The notes under the pieces were generated by a model. That model saw only the letters and a list, made by a program, of their open reading frames with translations. It was not told the DNA's origin and did no database searches. Of a stretch of DNA of 37,381 nucleotides, positions 17,471 to 25,061 are shown one piece after another. Every line of letters starts with the position of its first letter. The stretch's first letter is position 1. This DNA comes from an uncultured Clostridia bacterium (GTDB taxonomy: Bacteria; Bacillota; Clostridia; Lachnospirales; Anaerotignaceae), in the NCBI GenBank assembly GCA_944381455.1, contig CALWLF010000037.1, positions 1-37,381 of the forward strand. Reading direction: 5' to 3'. The translations under genes were made by a program, and so were the position numbers.

Positions 17471-17650
17471 CGGCAGACTACACTGCCCAGAGCAAGTATA
17501 CCCTCACATGCCCAAACCGGCCCATCTTTGACCTCATTTCAGATTTTGAAGCACTCAACTGAGGAAGCAGCTATACTGGCCCAAGAGCTCTTGTTTCATA
17601 ATAGAGACGATAACTTAGCCGAAGCCTGTACGCCTGGTGCAGTGTGCCGA
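17471..17650 (+). ncRNA. ssrS: Candidate 6S RNA
   Basis: There is no open frame here, but the sequence folds like 6S RNA. A closing stem of about 18 pairs joins ACACTGC (17480-17486) to GCAGTGT (17639-17645), CCAG (17487-17490) to CTGG (17634-17637), and GC plus GTATA (17492-17500) to TGTA(C)GC (17627-17633), with small bulges. The outer CGGC/GCCG pair adds four. A large internal bubble follows (about 17501-17516 and 17594-17626), with the palindrome CAAGAGCTCTTG (17582-17593) able to form a hairpin on its 3' side. The apical arm is closed by CCTCA (17532-17536) and TGAGG (17560-17564), with TTCA/TGAA inside. The length of about 180 nt is right for 6S. A strong terminator follows at once. No clear promoter was found; it may be processed from the HIT transcript. 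The identity is inferred from fold only. Confidence 0.55.
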
Positions 17651-17653
17651 ACT

Positions 17654-17690
17654 AAAATCCGCATGCATGAATGCATGCGGATTTTTTGTA
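17654..17690 (+). terminator. Strong intrinsic terminator
   Basis: AAAATCCGCATGCA (17654-17667) pairs with TGCATGCGGATTTT (17672-17685) around a TGAA loop, and the plus strand continues TTTTTT. It ends the candidate 6S RNA and any HIT read-through. Confidence 0.9.
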
Positions 17691-17874
17691 TGGTGTTCGG
17701 CTGCCGTCACCAAAAGCTTCTGTACTTTTCAGCTGCCATGTTTCCTTGTCTTCCTTATTTTGGCATCGTTTCGCTAAATATTTTACATATTCCATGACGC
17801 AATCCACCCGCTTGCCATTTCTCGAGCCACGATACTTCAGCCGTCCTGTTAGGGGCAAGAAAAAGAGCAGTTGA

Positions 17875-17922
17875 AATAAGCGCAGGCAGCTTCCTATTGC
17901 CAGGAAGCTGCCTGCGCTTATT
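17875..17922. terminator. Perfect 21-bp hairpin, probable bidirectional terminator
   Basis: 17875-17895 and 17902-17922 are exact reverse complements, with the 6-nt loop ATTGCC. The plus strand continues TTATTTGTTTG and the minus strand ends in CTTATTTC. It lies 59 bp after the stop of the HtrA-type gene and marks the left border of the accessory cassette. Between 17690 and 17875 I see no convincing gene. Confidence 0.75.
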
Positions 17923-17981
17923 TGTTTGCATTTTCCAAGGATATCCGCCAGAAATGGCTTCTGAACATGCAATCACCATTG

Positions 17982-19040
17982 TTACACAGCAGGGCGATTT
18001 CCGCGCCAGACTGGTTCTATGATATCAGTCGGCTGGGAAGTGCCGGACCCAGTCTGGGTTAGATCTGTGGTCTGCGTCATAAGCTGGGAGATCAATTCTA
18101 CCACATCAGAGATGGGAATGGAGTATCCCATGCCCTCTACATCTGTGTCCGACACCTTGGCGGTATTAATTCCAACCAGTTCTCCATCCAGATTCAGCAA
18201 GGCCCCGCCGCTGTTGCCAGGGTTGATGGCAGCATCGGTTTGGATGTAGGTGGAAGTGGTGCCGCTGTCGCTGGTGATGCTGCGCTTCAAGGCACTGACA
18301 ATGCCAGTAGTTACAGACTGGCCGTAGCCCAAGGCATTACCAATAGCCACCACCTGCTCTCCGACTTTAAGCGCATCAGAATCACCCACCGCAATAACCG
18401 CAATTTGGGACAATGTGTCAGAAGATAAATCGGACACTGCCACCTTGATCACCGCCAGATCCATCTCTTCATCGGCACCGCACAGCTGAGCCTCATAGAC
18501 CGCGTTGTCCACAAAACCAACGGACAATGTGGTGGCACCCTCTACCACATGGGCATTGGTAACCATATACAGCCAAGTGCCGTCGTTGGCAATGATGATG
18601 CCTGAACCGCAGCTGGTGGTCTCCTGCAGCTGCGGCTGGCCGGCTCCGTTAGGGCCGAAACGATTGAAAAAACTCTGAACCTCCTGAACAGAGATGTTGG
18701 TAATGGACACAACGCCAGGCAGGGCGGCAGCTGCAATGTCAGACACATCCATGCCATAGCGGGTGCTGGAATAGGCAGTGCTGGCCAGATTGGTGAGAGC
18801 CACGCCAGCAGATTCAGTGCTGACAAAATTCTCGTTGCTGTATTGCTGAGAAAGAAAGGTATTGATGCCGTAAAATGTACCCGCTGAAACAGTTCCAAAC
18901 AAAGCCGTGCTCAGTGTCAGCGCTGCCAGCCGCCGAAAAACCCCCTGCTTCTTTTGTCTGGGTTTGCTCCGCTTAGACGTTCCATAGTCCATCTTCTGTG
19001 TACACTCATTCCGCTCCATGTTCTGATTCGTATCATTCAT
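17982..19040 (-). CDS. Membrane-anchored HtrA/DegP-type serine protease without PDZ
   Basis: A 352-residue trypsin-like protease of the HtrA (S1C) family. A short basic cytoplasmic tail precedes one transmembrane anchor (about 37-58). The catalytic triad is intact: His164 in VTNAHVVEG, Asp194 in MDLAVIKV and Ser277 in INPGNSGGALLN. The protein ends about 45 residues after the GYSIPI segment that normally precedes the PDZ domain, and no PDZ domain is present in any frame downstream. The short Thr/Gln/Ser tail is followed by the stop and the long hairpin. The start has AAAAAGGAG nine bases before ATG. It lies 96 bp after the sensor kinase on the same strand, so it is probably part of the two-component operon and acts on proteins at the outer face of the membrane. 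Confidence 0.88.
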   Translation of the reverse strand: MNDTNQNMERNECTQKMDYGTSKRSKPRQKKQGVFRRLAALTLSTALFGTVSAGTFYGINTFLSQQYSNENFVSTESAGVALTNLASTAYSSTRYGMDVSDIAAAALPGVVSITNISVQEVQSFFNRFGPNGAGQPQLQETTSCGSGIIIANDGTWLYMVTNAHVVEGATTLSVGFVDNAVYEAQLCGADEEMDLAVIKVAVSDLSSDTLSQIAVIAVGDSDALKVGEQVVAIGNALGYGQSVTTGIVSALKRSITSDSGTTSTYIQTDAAINPGNSGGALLNLDGELVGINTAKVSDTDVEGMGYSIPISDVVELISQLMTQTTDLTQTGSGTSQPTDIIEPVWRGNRPAV

Positions 19041-19136
19041 ATAGCAAGCTCCTTTTTAGATTGTATTGTTTTGACTTCAGGTTCTTGCTACAAGAATAAA
19101 AAACGAACCATAACTGGAGTTAAAAGAATTAAATTT

Positions 19137-20414
19137 TTAGGCTGGAAAAGAAACGACCACCGATAGGGACATCCTGTCGGAGCTCTCCGCCCGGATCTTC
19201 CCCTTATGCGCCAGCACAATGCTCCGGGCAATAGACAAGCCCAGACCATACCCGCCCGTCCGACTGTTTCTGGACTGATCAGAGCGGTAAAACCGATCGA
19301 AGAAATATGGCAGCTTGTCCTCATCTACAGGCTGAATTGTCGTATTCTTCACCACAAGCAGGATATTCCGCCCCTGTTTTTCCAGCCGCAGTTCCAGCTG
19401 CCCTCCAGCAGGTGAATACTTCAAAGCGTTATCCAGCAAAATGGAGATCAGCTGCCGGATAGCTTTTTCGTCTCCCGTACAAGAAAGCATCGGCTGGATA
19501 TGCAGAGCCAATTCCTTCTCTTGGCTTTTGGCAGGCGCCAGAAAAGGCAGGGCCATTTCTTCCACCACATCGGAGAGCGGAAACTCAATGACCTGAAGCG
19601 GCGGTTTTTCCTCCTCCATGCGGGAGAGATAAATGAGATCGTTGGTGAGGCCGGTAAGCCGCTCCGTCTGTCGGCGGATGTCAATAAGCCATTGGTTTTC
19701 TCCACACTCCATCTCTGCCAGTTCCACATCGGCACTGATGATGGTCATGGGGGTTTTCAGCTCATGGCCGGCATCGGTGATGAATTGCTTTTGCTTTTCA
19801 TAGCTCTCAGCCACAGGACGGACAATCCGGTGGGACAAAATCAACAGCAGCAGCAGTACTGCCAGCAGGCCCAGCAGAGACAATGCTGCACTGGCCAGCA
19901 AAGTCGTACGGAAGGAGGACAAGCTCCGTCCGCAATCCAGGAAAATGACGCGGGTTTTTCCTTCTTCCGCCAACACCAGATAGCGGTAGTCGTCCAGGAA
20001 TCCGGCGGCATGACCAGATTCGACCACCGATTGGGCATACAGCTTTGCCGACGCTTCATCCACAGCAGCAATCTGGCCTGTATCGGTCTGGAGAACCTGA
20101 TCATTTTCATCCAGAAGAATAGAGAAAAAACGAGACTCATAGGGTGTTTCCGGAGACAATCCGTTCTGCCCCAAAAAATCCCGTCTTCCCGGGCCCCGTT
20201 CTATAGGTGCCTCTTTGCCCGGCAGAATCTCCGGTCCATTGCGGATTTTTGGAAATTCCCCGTCGTTTCTTCCCAGCAGAGCCAACACCGTATCGGCATC
20301 GGCAACCACCTTCTGATAGCTCATCAGATTCACACCGCCCAGAATCACAGTAAGGACGATAGTAAGAGAAATCATGCAAGCGGCAATGAGCTTGCGGCGC
20401 AGTCGTTTGATCAT
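19137..20414 (-). CDS. Two-component sensor histidine kinase
   Basis: A 425-residue kinase with two transmembrane segments (about 10-30 and 170-195) around an extracellular sensor region of about 135 residues, for which I see no named domain. The dimerisation box FITDAGHELKTPMTI holds the phospho-acceptor His217. ATPase motifs follow: N box LLDNALKYSPAG (Asn329), F box FFDRFYRSD and G box GGYGLGLSIARSI (386-399). It lacks a clear HAMP domain. The ATG overlaps the response regulator stop as ATGA and has a GGAGG site, so the two are coupled. The HtrA-type gene follows. Confidence 0.93.
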   Translation of the reverse strand: MIKRLRRKLIAACMISLTIVLTVILGGVNLMSYQKVVADADTVLALLGRNDGEFPKIRNGPEILPGKEAPIERGPGRRDFLGQNGLSPETPYESRFFSILLDENDQVLQTDTGQIAAVDEASAKLYAQSVVESGHAAGFLDDYRYLVLAEEGKTRVIFLDCGRSLSSFRTTLLASAALSLLGLLAVLLLLLILSHRIVRPVAESYEKQKQFITDAGHELKTPMTIISADVELAEMECGENQWLIDIRRQTERLTGLTNDLIYLSRMEEEKPPLQVIEFPLSDVVEEMALPFLAPAKSQEKELALHIQPMLSCTGDEKAIRQLISILLDNALKYSPAGGQLELRLEKQGRNILLVVKNTTIQPVDEDKLPYFFDRFYRSDQSRNSRTGGYGLGLSIARSIVLAHKGKIRAESSDRMSLSVVVSFPA

Positions 20415-21088
20415 CTTTGTTCCTCCAGAGAGTAACCGGCGTTCCGGGTGGCTTTGATTTGAATGTCCGCTTTCAAGGCGGCAAGTTTTTTGCGCAGATA
20501 GGAAATGTATACCCATACCACATTCAATTCCACATCGCTGTCATAGCCCCAAATCCGCTCTATAAACCGCTCTGCGGGAATAAGCTGCCGGGGATTGCGC
20601 AGCAGCAGTTCCATCATCTGAAACTCCTTATTGGCCAGACGAAAGCTGCCGTAAGGGGAGGAAAGCTCGAATGTGGCTTGATCCAAGGTAATATTGCCCA
20701 GGGTAAGGCGGCTGGTCACCTGCCCTCCGGTCTGGCTGCGAGTTATGGCCCGTATCCGAGCCATCAGCTCGGCAGTGGAAAAGGGCTTGGTCAGGTAGTC
20801 GTTGGCGCCTGTATCCAAGCCGGTGACCTTGTCCTCTACCTCTGATTTGGCAGTGAGCAGCAACACTGGAATGGGATTACCCGCCTGCCGCAGCCGGCGC
20901 AGCACCTCCAACCCATCCAGCTTAGGCATCATGATATCCAGAATCAAAGCATCATAGTTTCCTGCATCCAAATAGGCCAGGGCCTCTTCGCCATCGTACA
21001 CCGGATCTACGGAGTAGTTGTTCTTTTCTAAAAGGGCCGTTACCGCCCGAGACAGGAAGCGTTCATCTTCAGCAAACAGTATTCGCAT
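20411..21088 (-). CDS. OmpR-family response regulator
   Basis: A 225-residue regulator. The receiver domain (1-118) has the acidic pair in AEDE, phospho-acceptor Asp51 in LILDIMMPK, Thr79 and Lys101 (LTKPF). The C-terminal winged-helix domain (about 128-222) has SRLTLGNITLD, ELLLRNPRQLIPAERFIERIWG and VWVYISYLRKKL, which mark the OmpR/PhoB type. It binds DNA as a tandem dimer on direct repeats of about 11 bp, and such repeats lie in the divergent intergenic region (21277-21292, 21335-21350). It leads the operon with the kinase and the HtrA-type protease. Confidence 0.95.
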   Translation of the reverse strand: MRILFAEDERFLSRAVTALLEKNNYSVDPVYDGEEALAYLDAGNYDALILDIMMPKLDGLEVLRRLRQAGNPIPVLLLTAKSEVEDKVTGLDTGANDYLTKPFSTAELMARIRAITRSQTGGQVTSRLTLGNITLDQATFELSSPYGSFRLANKEFQMMELLLRNPRQLIPAERFIERIWGYDSDVELNVVWVYISYLRKKLAALKADIQIKATRNAGYSLEEQR

Positions 21089-21107
21089 ATGGTTTATCCT
21101 TTCTAAT

Positions 21108-21143
21108 TATCTTTTTGAATCCAGCTATCTTTTTAAAGCCAGC
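21108..21143. repeat. Tandem 18-bp duplication in the regulator leader
   Basis: 21108-21125 (TATCTTTTTGAATCCAGC) and 21126-21143 (TATCTTTTTAAAGCCAGC) are adjacent and match at 16 of 18 bases. They lie 20-55 bp upstream of the response regulator start, within its leader or promoter. Confidence 0.7.
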
Positions 21144-21276
21144 ATACCACCGCTGCCTTAACCTTAATTTAAATAATAGCACAGTATACACAGACTGTCA
21201 CTTATCCTGGGATAAAAGCGCCTATACGCTTGAGAAAACCCGCCCTTCTCTTTGGATACAGAAGTTGAAAAAATCG

Positions 21277-21292
21277 TTCACTTTTTATTCAC
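21277..21292 (+). promoter_or_regulatory. Direct repeat TTCAC-N6-TTCAC, possible regulator site
   Basis: Two TTCAC half-sites are 11 bp apart, with A/T tracts after each. The spacing fits an OmpR-family dimer. A weak promoter-like pair, TTCACA, 17 bp, TAAACT, overlaps its right half and would drive the VTC operon. Confidence 0.35.
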
Positions 21293-21334
21293 AAAAAATG
21301 CCGCCGCAATTAAACTCCAATTATGTTTCAGTTT

Positions 21335-21350
21335 TTACACTGACATTACA
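21335..21350 (+). promoter_or_regulatory. OmpR/PhoP-like box, site 4 (TTACA-N6-TTACA)
   Basis: The sequence TTACACTGACATTACAAC (21335-21352) is nearly identical to 5521-5538 before the stalk/TolC operon. It lies 24 bp before the VTC start codon, close to the ribosome site. That is too close for a classic activator unless the leader is very short, so repression is possible. Confidence 0.5.
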
Positions 21351-21374
21351 ACATCAAACAAGGAGGTTCTGCCT

Positions 21375-22091
21375 ATGAAAAACCAGATGATCTTTCAGCG
21401 ATATGAATTCAAATATTTGATGGATTTTCGCCAGATGAAAGCCGTACAGGCTGCCATGGCTCCCTATATGGTGCCGGACGAATACAGCCATAGTTCCATC
21501 CGAAACCTTTATTTAGACACTCCGGATTACCGGCTGATCCGCCGCAGTCTGGAAAAACCCATCTATAAAGAAAAGCTCCGTGTGCGCAGCTACAGTCAGG
21601 CAGGAGAACACGATCCAGTATTTGTGGAGCTGAAAAAGAAGTATCGCTCGGTGGTGTATAAGCGCCGCATCTCCATCCCGCAGGATCAAGCAATGGCATG
21701 TATCGACGGGAGGCAGACCTGGCAAAACAGCCAGATTGGCAGAGAACTGGCCTACACCATGGATTTTTATCAGTTTTTGCGCCCGGCGGTGTTCCTCTCC
21801 TATGAGCGGGACTCTTTCCGCGGAGTGAAAGACGAGGATCTTCGAGTGACCTTTGACAGCGAGATCCGATACCGCCAAGAAGAACTGACACTGGATTCCG
21901 ATACCTGGGGTACTTCTATCCTGCCGCCCGGCCAGGTGCTCATGGAATTGAAAGTGGCCGGAGGACTGCCCCTGTGGATGGCCCATGTTCTTTCAGAACA
22001 GAGAATCTTTAAGACCTCTTTTTCTAAATACGGCGCTGCCTATCAAAATATTATACTCACCAGACAGAAAGGAGAAAGAAAATATGCTTAA
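21375..22091 (+). CDS. VTC-domain polyphosphate polymerase-like protein
   Basis: A 238-residue cytoplasmic protein that is a single VTC domain, the tunnel-fold catalytic domain of yeast Vtc4, which makes polyphosphate from ATP. The expected tunnel residues can be seen: Lys13 (RYEFKYL), Arg69 and Arg71 (KLRVRSY), the Lys87-89 cluster (VELKKKYR), Arg145 (LSYERDSF), Glu191 (LMELKV) and Lys218 (SFSKYGAAYQ). These match by position the basic and metal-binding residues of Vtc4; this alignment is mine and approximate. AAGGAGG lies nine bases before the ATG. The stop overlaps the next start by 8 bp. Bacterial homologues commonly sit beside DUF4956 and surface proteins, and activity has not been shown for most. 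Confidence 0.88.
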   Translation: MKNQMIFQRYEFKYLMDFRQMKAVQAAMAPYMVPDEYSHSSIRNLYLDTPDYRLIRRSLEKPIYKEKLRVRSYSQAGEHDPVFVELKKKYRSVVYKRRISIPQDQAMACIDGRQTWQNSQIGRELAYTMDFYQFLRPAVFLSYERDSFRGVKDEDLRVTFDSEIRYRQEELTLDSDTWGTSILPPGQVLMELKVAGGLPLWMAHVLSEQRIFKTSFSKYGAAYQNIILTRQKGERKYA

Positions 22092-22779
22092 CACCGTATT
22101 TCGCGGACTGTTTGACACCGCCTTGACCGATACCATCTCCCCTGGAAACTTCCTTCTCTGTGTGGGTGTTTCTCTTGTTCTGGGACTGCTGCTCTGTGTC
22201 ATGACCGGCTGGCAGTCCCGCAGCAGCCGCAGCCTAACCATCACCCTTGCGCTCTTGCCGGCAGTAGTCTGCGTGGTCATCATGATGGTCAACGGCAATG
22301 TGTGCACCGGTGTGGCGGTGGCCGGAGCCTTCAGCCTGGTGCGCTTTCGCTCCGCCCCCGGCACCGCCCGGGAGATCTCAGCCATTTTTGTGGCCATGGG
22401 CACTGGCCTTATCACCGGCATGGGCTACCTGGCCTACGCTGCCCTGTTTTCCCTGATTCTCGGCGCAGCTACCATGGCGTACACCGCATTTAGTCTTCGT
22501 CCAAAAAACGGAGGCCCCGTCTACCGCACTTTGCACATCACCATTCCCGAGGATCTGGACTACATCGGTGTCTTTGAACCGGTGCTTGACCAGTTCACCC
22601 GGCAGCACAGCCTCACCCAGGTGAAAACCACCAACATGGGCAGCTTGTTCAAGTTGACCTATGATGTAACCATAAAAGATGCCGCGCTGGAAAAGAAATT
22701 CATTGATCAGCTACGGCTGCGCAACGGCAACTTGGAGATTTCTTTGGGACACCAAGACAATGCTGTAGCCACTTTATAA
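22084..22779 (+). CDS. DUF4956 membrane protein
   Basis: A 231-residue protein with four or five transmembrane helices in its first 140 residues (NFLLCVGVSLVLGLLLCVM; LTITLALLPAVVCVVIMMV; GVAVAGAFSLVRFRSAPG; GYLAYAALFSLILGAATMAY) and a soluble C-terminal domain of about 85 residues with an ACT-like beta/alpha pattern (YRTLHITIPEDLDY to GNLEISLG). It belongs to the DUF4956 family. The conserved FSLVRFRSAPGTAREISAIF stretch between helices is its most distinctive part. Its start ATGCTTAA overlaps the stop of the VTC gene, so the two are translationally coupled. It may place or move the polyphosphate made by the VTC partner; this is inference. Confidence 0.88.
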   Translation: MLNTVFRGLFDTALTDTISPGNFLLCVGVSLVLGLLLCVMTGWQSRSSRSLTITLALLPAVVCVVIMMVNGNVCTGVAVAGAFSLVRFRSAPGTAREISAIFVAMGTGLITGMGYLAYAALFSLILGAATMAYTAFSLRPKNGGPVYRTLHITIPEDLDYIGVFEPVLDQFTRQHSLTQVKTTNMGSLFKLTYDVTIKDAALEKKFIDQLRLRNGNLEISLGHQDNAVATL

Positions 22780-22798
22780 AAAAGGAGATGATGATAGA

Positions 22799-24574
22799 AT
22801 GAAAAAAACAAAGCGCGGGCTCACCGCGGGTTTGCTGTGTGCCCTGCTGCTTCTCAGCGGCTGCACAGCGCAGAGCGCCGAAGAGGATTTTTCCAATACA
22901 GAAACCGTTTCCTCTGAAAACATTATTACCACCGCAGTATCCACCCTCGATACATCCGGCGTATTCAGCGACCGGGATCTGGCAGGGACCTATGACGAAA
23001 GTGAAGCAATCTCCATTGCGCTTAATGGAGACAGTGCTTCCTGTGATTCCAATTCCGTTGTCATCGACGGCAGCACCATCACTATTGCCGACGAGGGTGT
23101 CTACCTCATTTCCGGCACCCTCACGGATGGACAGATCATCATAAACGCCGGCGATACTGATAAGGTACAGCTGGTGCTGAAGGATGCAGAAATTACCAGC
23201 GCCACCTCTGCTGCTATCTACGCTCTGGAGGCTGACAAAGTATTCCTCACTTTGGCAGAGGGTACGGAGAATACTCTGGCCAACGGCGGCGAGTATATCC
23301 CTATTGACGACAACAACATCGACGCAGTGATCTTCGCCAAAACCGACCTAACTCTTAACGGCTCCGGCAGCCTGACCATCAACGCCCAGGCCGGCCACGG
23401 CGTCGTTTCCAAGGACGATCTGGTCGTCACCGGCGGAAGCTACACCATTACTGCCGCCAGCCATGGTCTCAGCGGTAAAGATAGCATTGCCATCGCCGAC
23501 GGCACCTTTGCCATCACCTCCGGCAAGGATGGCATTCATGCAGAAAACAGCGACGATTCCTCTCTAGGCCAGCTTTATATTAAAGATGGCAGCTTTAGCA
23601 TCATTTCTCAAGGCGATGCCATCAGCGCCATGGGCGCCCTTCAAATCGACGGCGGAACCTTTGATTTGTATACCGGGGAAGGCAGCGCAAGCGTGGAAAT
23701 GATTAGCGGCGACCAATTTGGCGGCCAGAGAGGCAGTTGGACGGATCCAGCCGCGGCTACCGATACCCAAACAGAAGAGGACTCCGTCAGTCAAAAGGGC
23801 ATCAAAGGAGAAAGTTCCTATGCCATCAACGGCGGCACTTTTCATATCGACAGTGCGGATGACTGTCTCCACGCCGGCGGAGAGATGGTCATTGCCGCCG
23901 GAACATTGATCCTAAACAGCGGAGATGACGCCGCTCACTGTGACGACGCCCTCACCATCCAAAGCGGCACTTTTACCATTCCTTACTGCTATGAAGGAAT
24001 TGAGGGACTATCCATCACCATTGATGACGGTGTCTTTGACATCACCTCCAACGACGACGGCCTCAATGCTGCCGGCGGCACAGACAGTTCCGGCTTCGGC
24101 GGCTTTGGCAGCCGACAGCAGGATCACTTTGCCTCCAGTTCCGACAGCTTTATTCTCATCAACGGCGGCACCTTCACCATTGTATCCAACGGCGACTGTG
24201 TGGACTCCAACGGCAGCCTGACCATCAACGGCGGCACCTTGCATCTTACCTGCAACGGCAGCGGCAATACTGCTCTTGACTGTGACGGCACCTACGCCAA
24301 CAACGGCGGCGATATAACCACCAATGACGGCTCAGAAAACAACCCCGGCCAGATGGGCGGAGGAAGCCCCGGCCAGAGAAGCGGAGGAAGCCCCGGTCAG
24401 AGAAGCGAAGGAAGCCCCGGCCAGATGGGCGGAGGAAGCCCTGACCAAATGGGTGACGGAGGCCCTGGCGGAAGGGGGGATCAAACCAATACAAATGGCC
24501 ACAGCAGCGTTCGTGGCCAAGACGGCACGGCAGCCTTGGAAGAACGGGGGCAGACGCTTGAAACCGAATTCTGA
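22799..24574 (+). CDS. Cthe_2159-like carbohydrate-binding lipoprotein
   Basis: A 591-residue lipoprotein with lipobox LLSGC (Cys22). Most of the protein (about 75-510) is a repetitive beta-helix: short turns of the type INGGTFHIDSADDCLHA, ITIDDGVFDITSNDDGLNA and INGGTFTIVSNGDCVDS recur, with many Asp residues suited to calcium binding. This matches the Cthe_2159 family (PF14262), whose founder binds acidic polysaccharides such as polygalacturonate. Residues about 514-561 form six eight-residue Gly/Ser/Pro/Gln repeats, probably an extended spacer. It starts 19 bp after the DUF4956 gene with an AAAGGAG site, so it is the third gene of the VTC operon. It may display or bind sugars at the cell surface; no catalytic residues are evident. 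Confidence 0.85.
   Translation: MKKTKRGLTAGLLCALLLLSGCTAQSAEEDFSNTETVSSENIITTAVSTLDTSGVFSDRDLAGTYDESEAISIALNGDSASCDSNSVVIDGSTITIADEGVYLISGTLTDGQIIINAGDTDKVQLVLKDAEITSATSAAIYALEADKVFLTLAEGTENTLANGGEYIPIDDNNIDAVIFAKTDLTLNGSGSLTINAQAGHGVVSKDDLVVTGGSYTITAASHGLSGKDSIAIADGTFAITSGKDGIHAENSDDSSLGQLYIKDGSFSIISQGDAISAMGALQIDGGTFDLYTGEGSASVEMISGDQFGGQRGSWTDPAAATDTQTEEDSVSQKGIKGESSYAINGGTFHIDSADDCLHAGGEMVIAAGTLILNSGDDAAHCDDALTIQSGTFTIPYCYEGIEGLSITIDDGVFDITSNDDGLNAAGGTDSSGFGGFGSRQQDHFASSSDSFILINGGTFTIVSNGDCVDSNGSLTINGGTLHLTCNGSGNTALDCDGTYANNGGDITTNDGSENNPGQMGGGSPGQRSGGSPGQRSEGSPGQMGGGSPDQMGDGGPGGRGDQTNTNGHSSVRGQDGTAALEERGQTLETEF
24338..24481 (+). repeat. Six tandem 24-bp coding repeats
   Basis: Units 24362-24385, 24386-24409, 24410-24433, 24434-24457 and 24458-24481, plus a diverged first unit at 24338-24361, each encode about GSPGQ(R/M)(S/G)G. 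The copies differ mainly at third codon positions and at the R/M and S/G sites. Such repeats change in number by slippage. Confidence 0.85.
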
Positions 24575-25061
24575 AAAGAGCCTGCCTAACAAAGCAGATC
24601 GACAGACGCTTTGTCCTTCCCAGAAGGGCTGTAAAAAGGAGATAAAAGTACCTGCTCATCAAAAACGTTTCCAAGCAGATGCTTGCAAGCCATAGATATA
24701 TCTTGTCTGCTGGAAAAGCCGCTATTTTTAAAATCGTTTTGCATCAAACACAAACCAAAATCAGCAGCGTTCTATCGTCCTAAAATTCCCCACACACAGC
24801 TTAAGCCCCATAAGTACACATGGTATACTTATGGGGCTTAATACGTTATCTTTCTGGAACATGGATGAAAGAAACATAGCTGCATGCCGCTTTCATGACT
24901 TGCAGCTGTATTTCCCATTTTGTTTTTAGAAATGGCTCTCAAAGCCTCTTTCCATCGGTCGTTCTTAGGTTCATCTTAAGATGTCCCTATGAGCGGCAGA
25001 CTTCTTCTTTCTTTTCCGTTTTCCAAAAGCCAGAAGAACCGGCAGTTTCCCGCCGGTCCTC
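24575..25061. other. Intergenic stretch between the cassette and recO
   Basis: No gene is supported. It holds a ribosome-site-like AAAAAGGAG at about 24635 without a usable start, the long hairpin at 24801-24841, an AGCTGCA/TGCAGCT hairpin at about 24880-24908, and the palindrome CATCTTAAGATG near 24971-24982. A weak stem (ACCGGC 25038-25043 with GCCGGT 25052-25057), followed on the minus strand by a T-rich stretch, may be the terminator of recO. The AGGAG-like sequence without a gene could be the stump of a lost fourth cassette gene. Confidence 0.5.
24801..24841. terminator. Perfect 16-bp hairpin, right border of the cassette
   Basis: TTAAGCCCCATAAGTA (24801-24816) and TACTTATGGGGCTTAA (24826-24841) are exact reverse complements around a 9-nt loop. 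No strong U-tract follows on either strand, so termination is likely but not certain. It lies 226 bp after the stop of the carbohydrate-binding gene. Confidence 0.55.

Noticed and set aside
17421-17660. Could the non-coding stretch after hinT be SRP RNA, RNase P RNA or tmRNA?
   Set aside because: It lacks the SRP GGAAGGAAGCAGC-type loop in context, the RNase P conserved core and the tmRNA tRNA-like ends. The fold fits 6S better.
17652-17972. Minus-strand frame of 106 codons between the two terminators, with a fairly gene-like stretch MEYVKYLAKRCQNKEDKE
   Set aside because: It runs through the 21-bp hairpin and into the terminator of the candidate 6S RNA, and has no ribosome site or recognised family. 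A gene remnant at the cassette border is possible but not supported.
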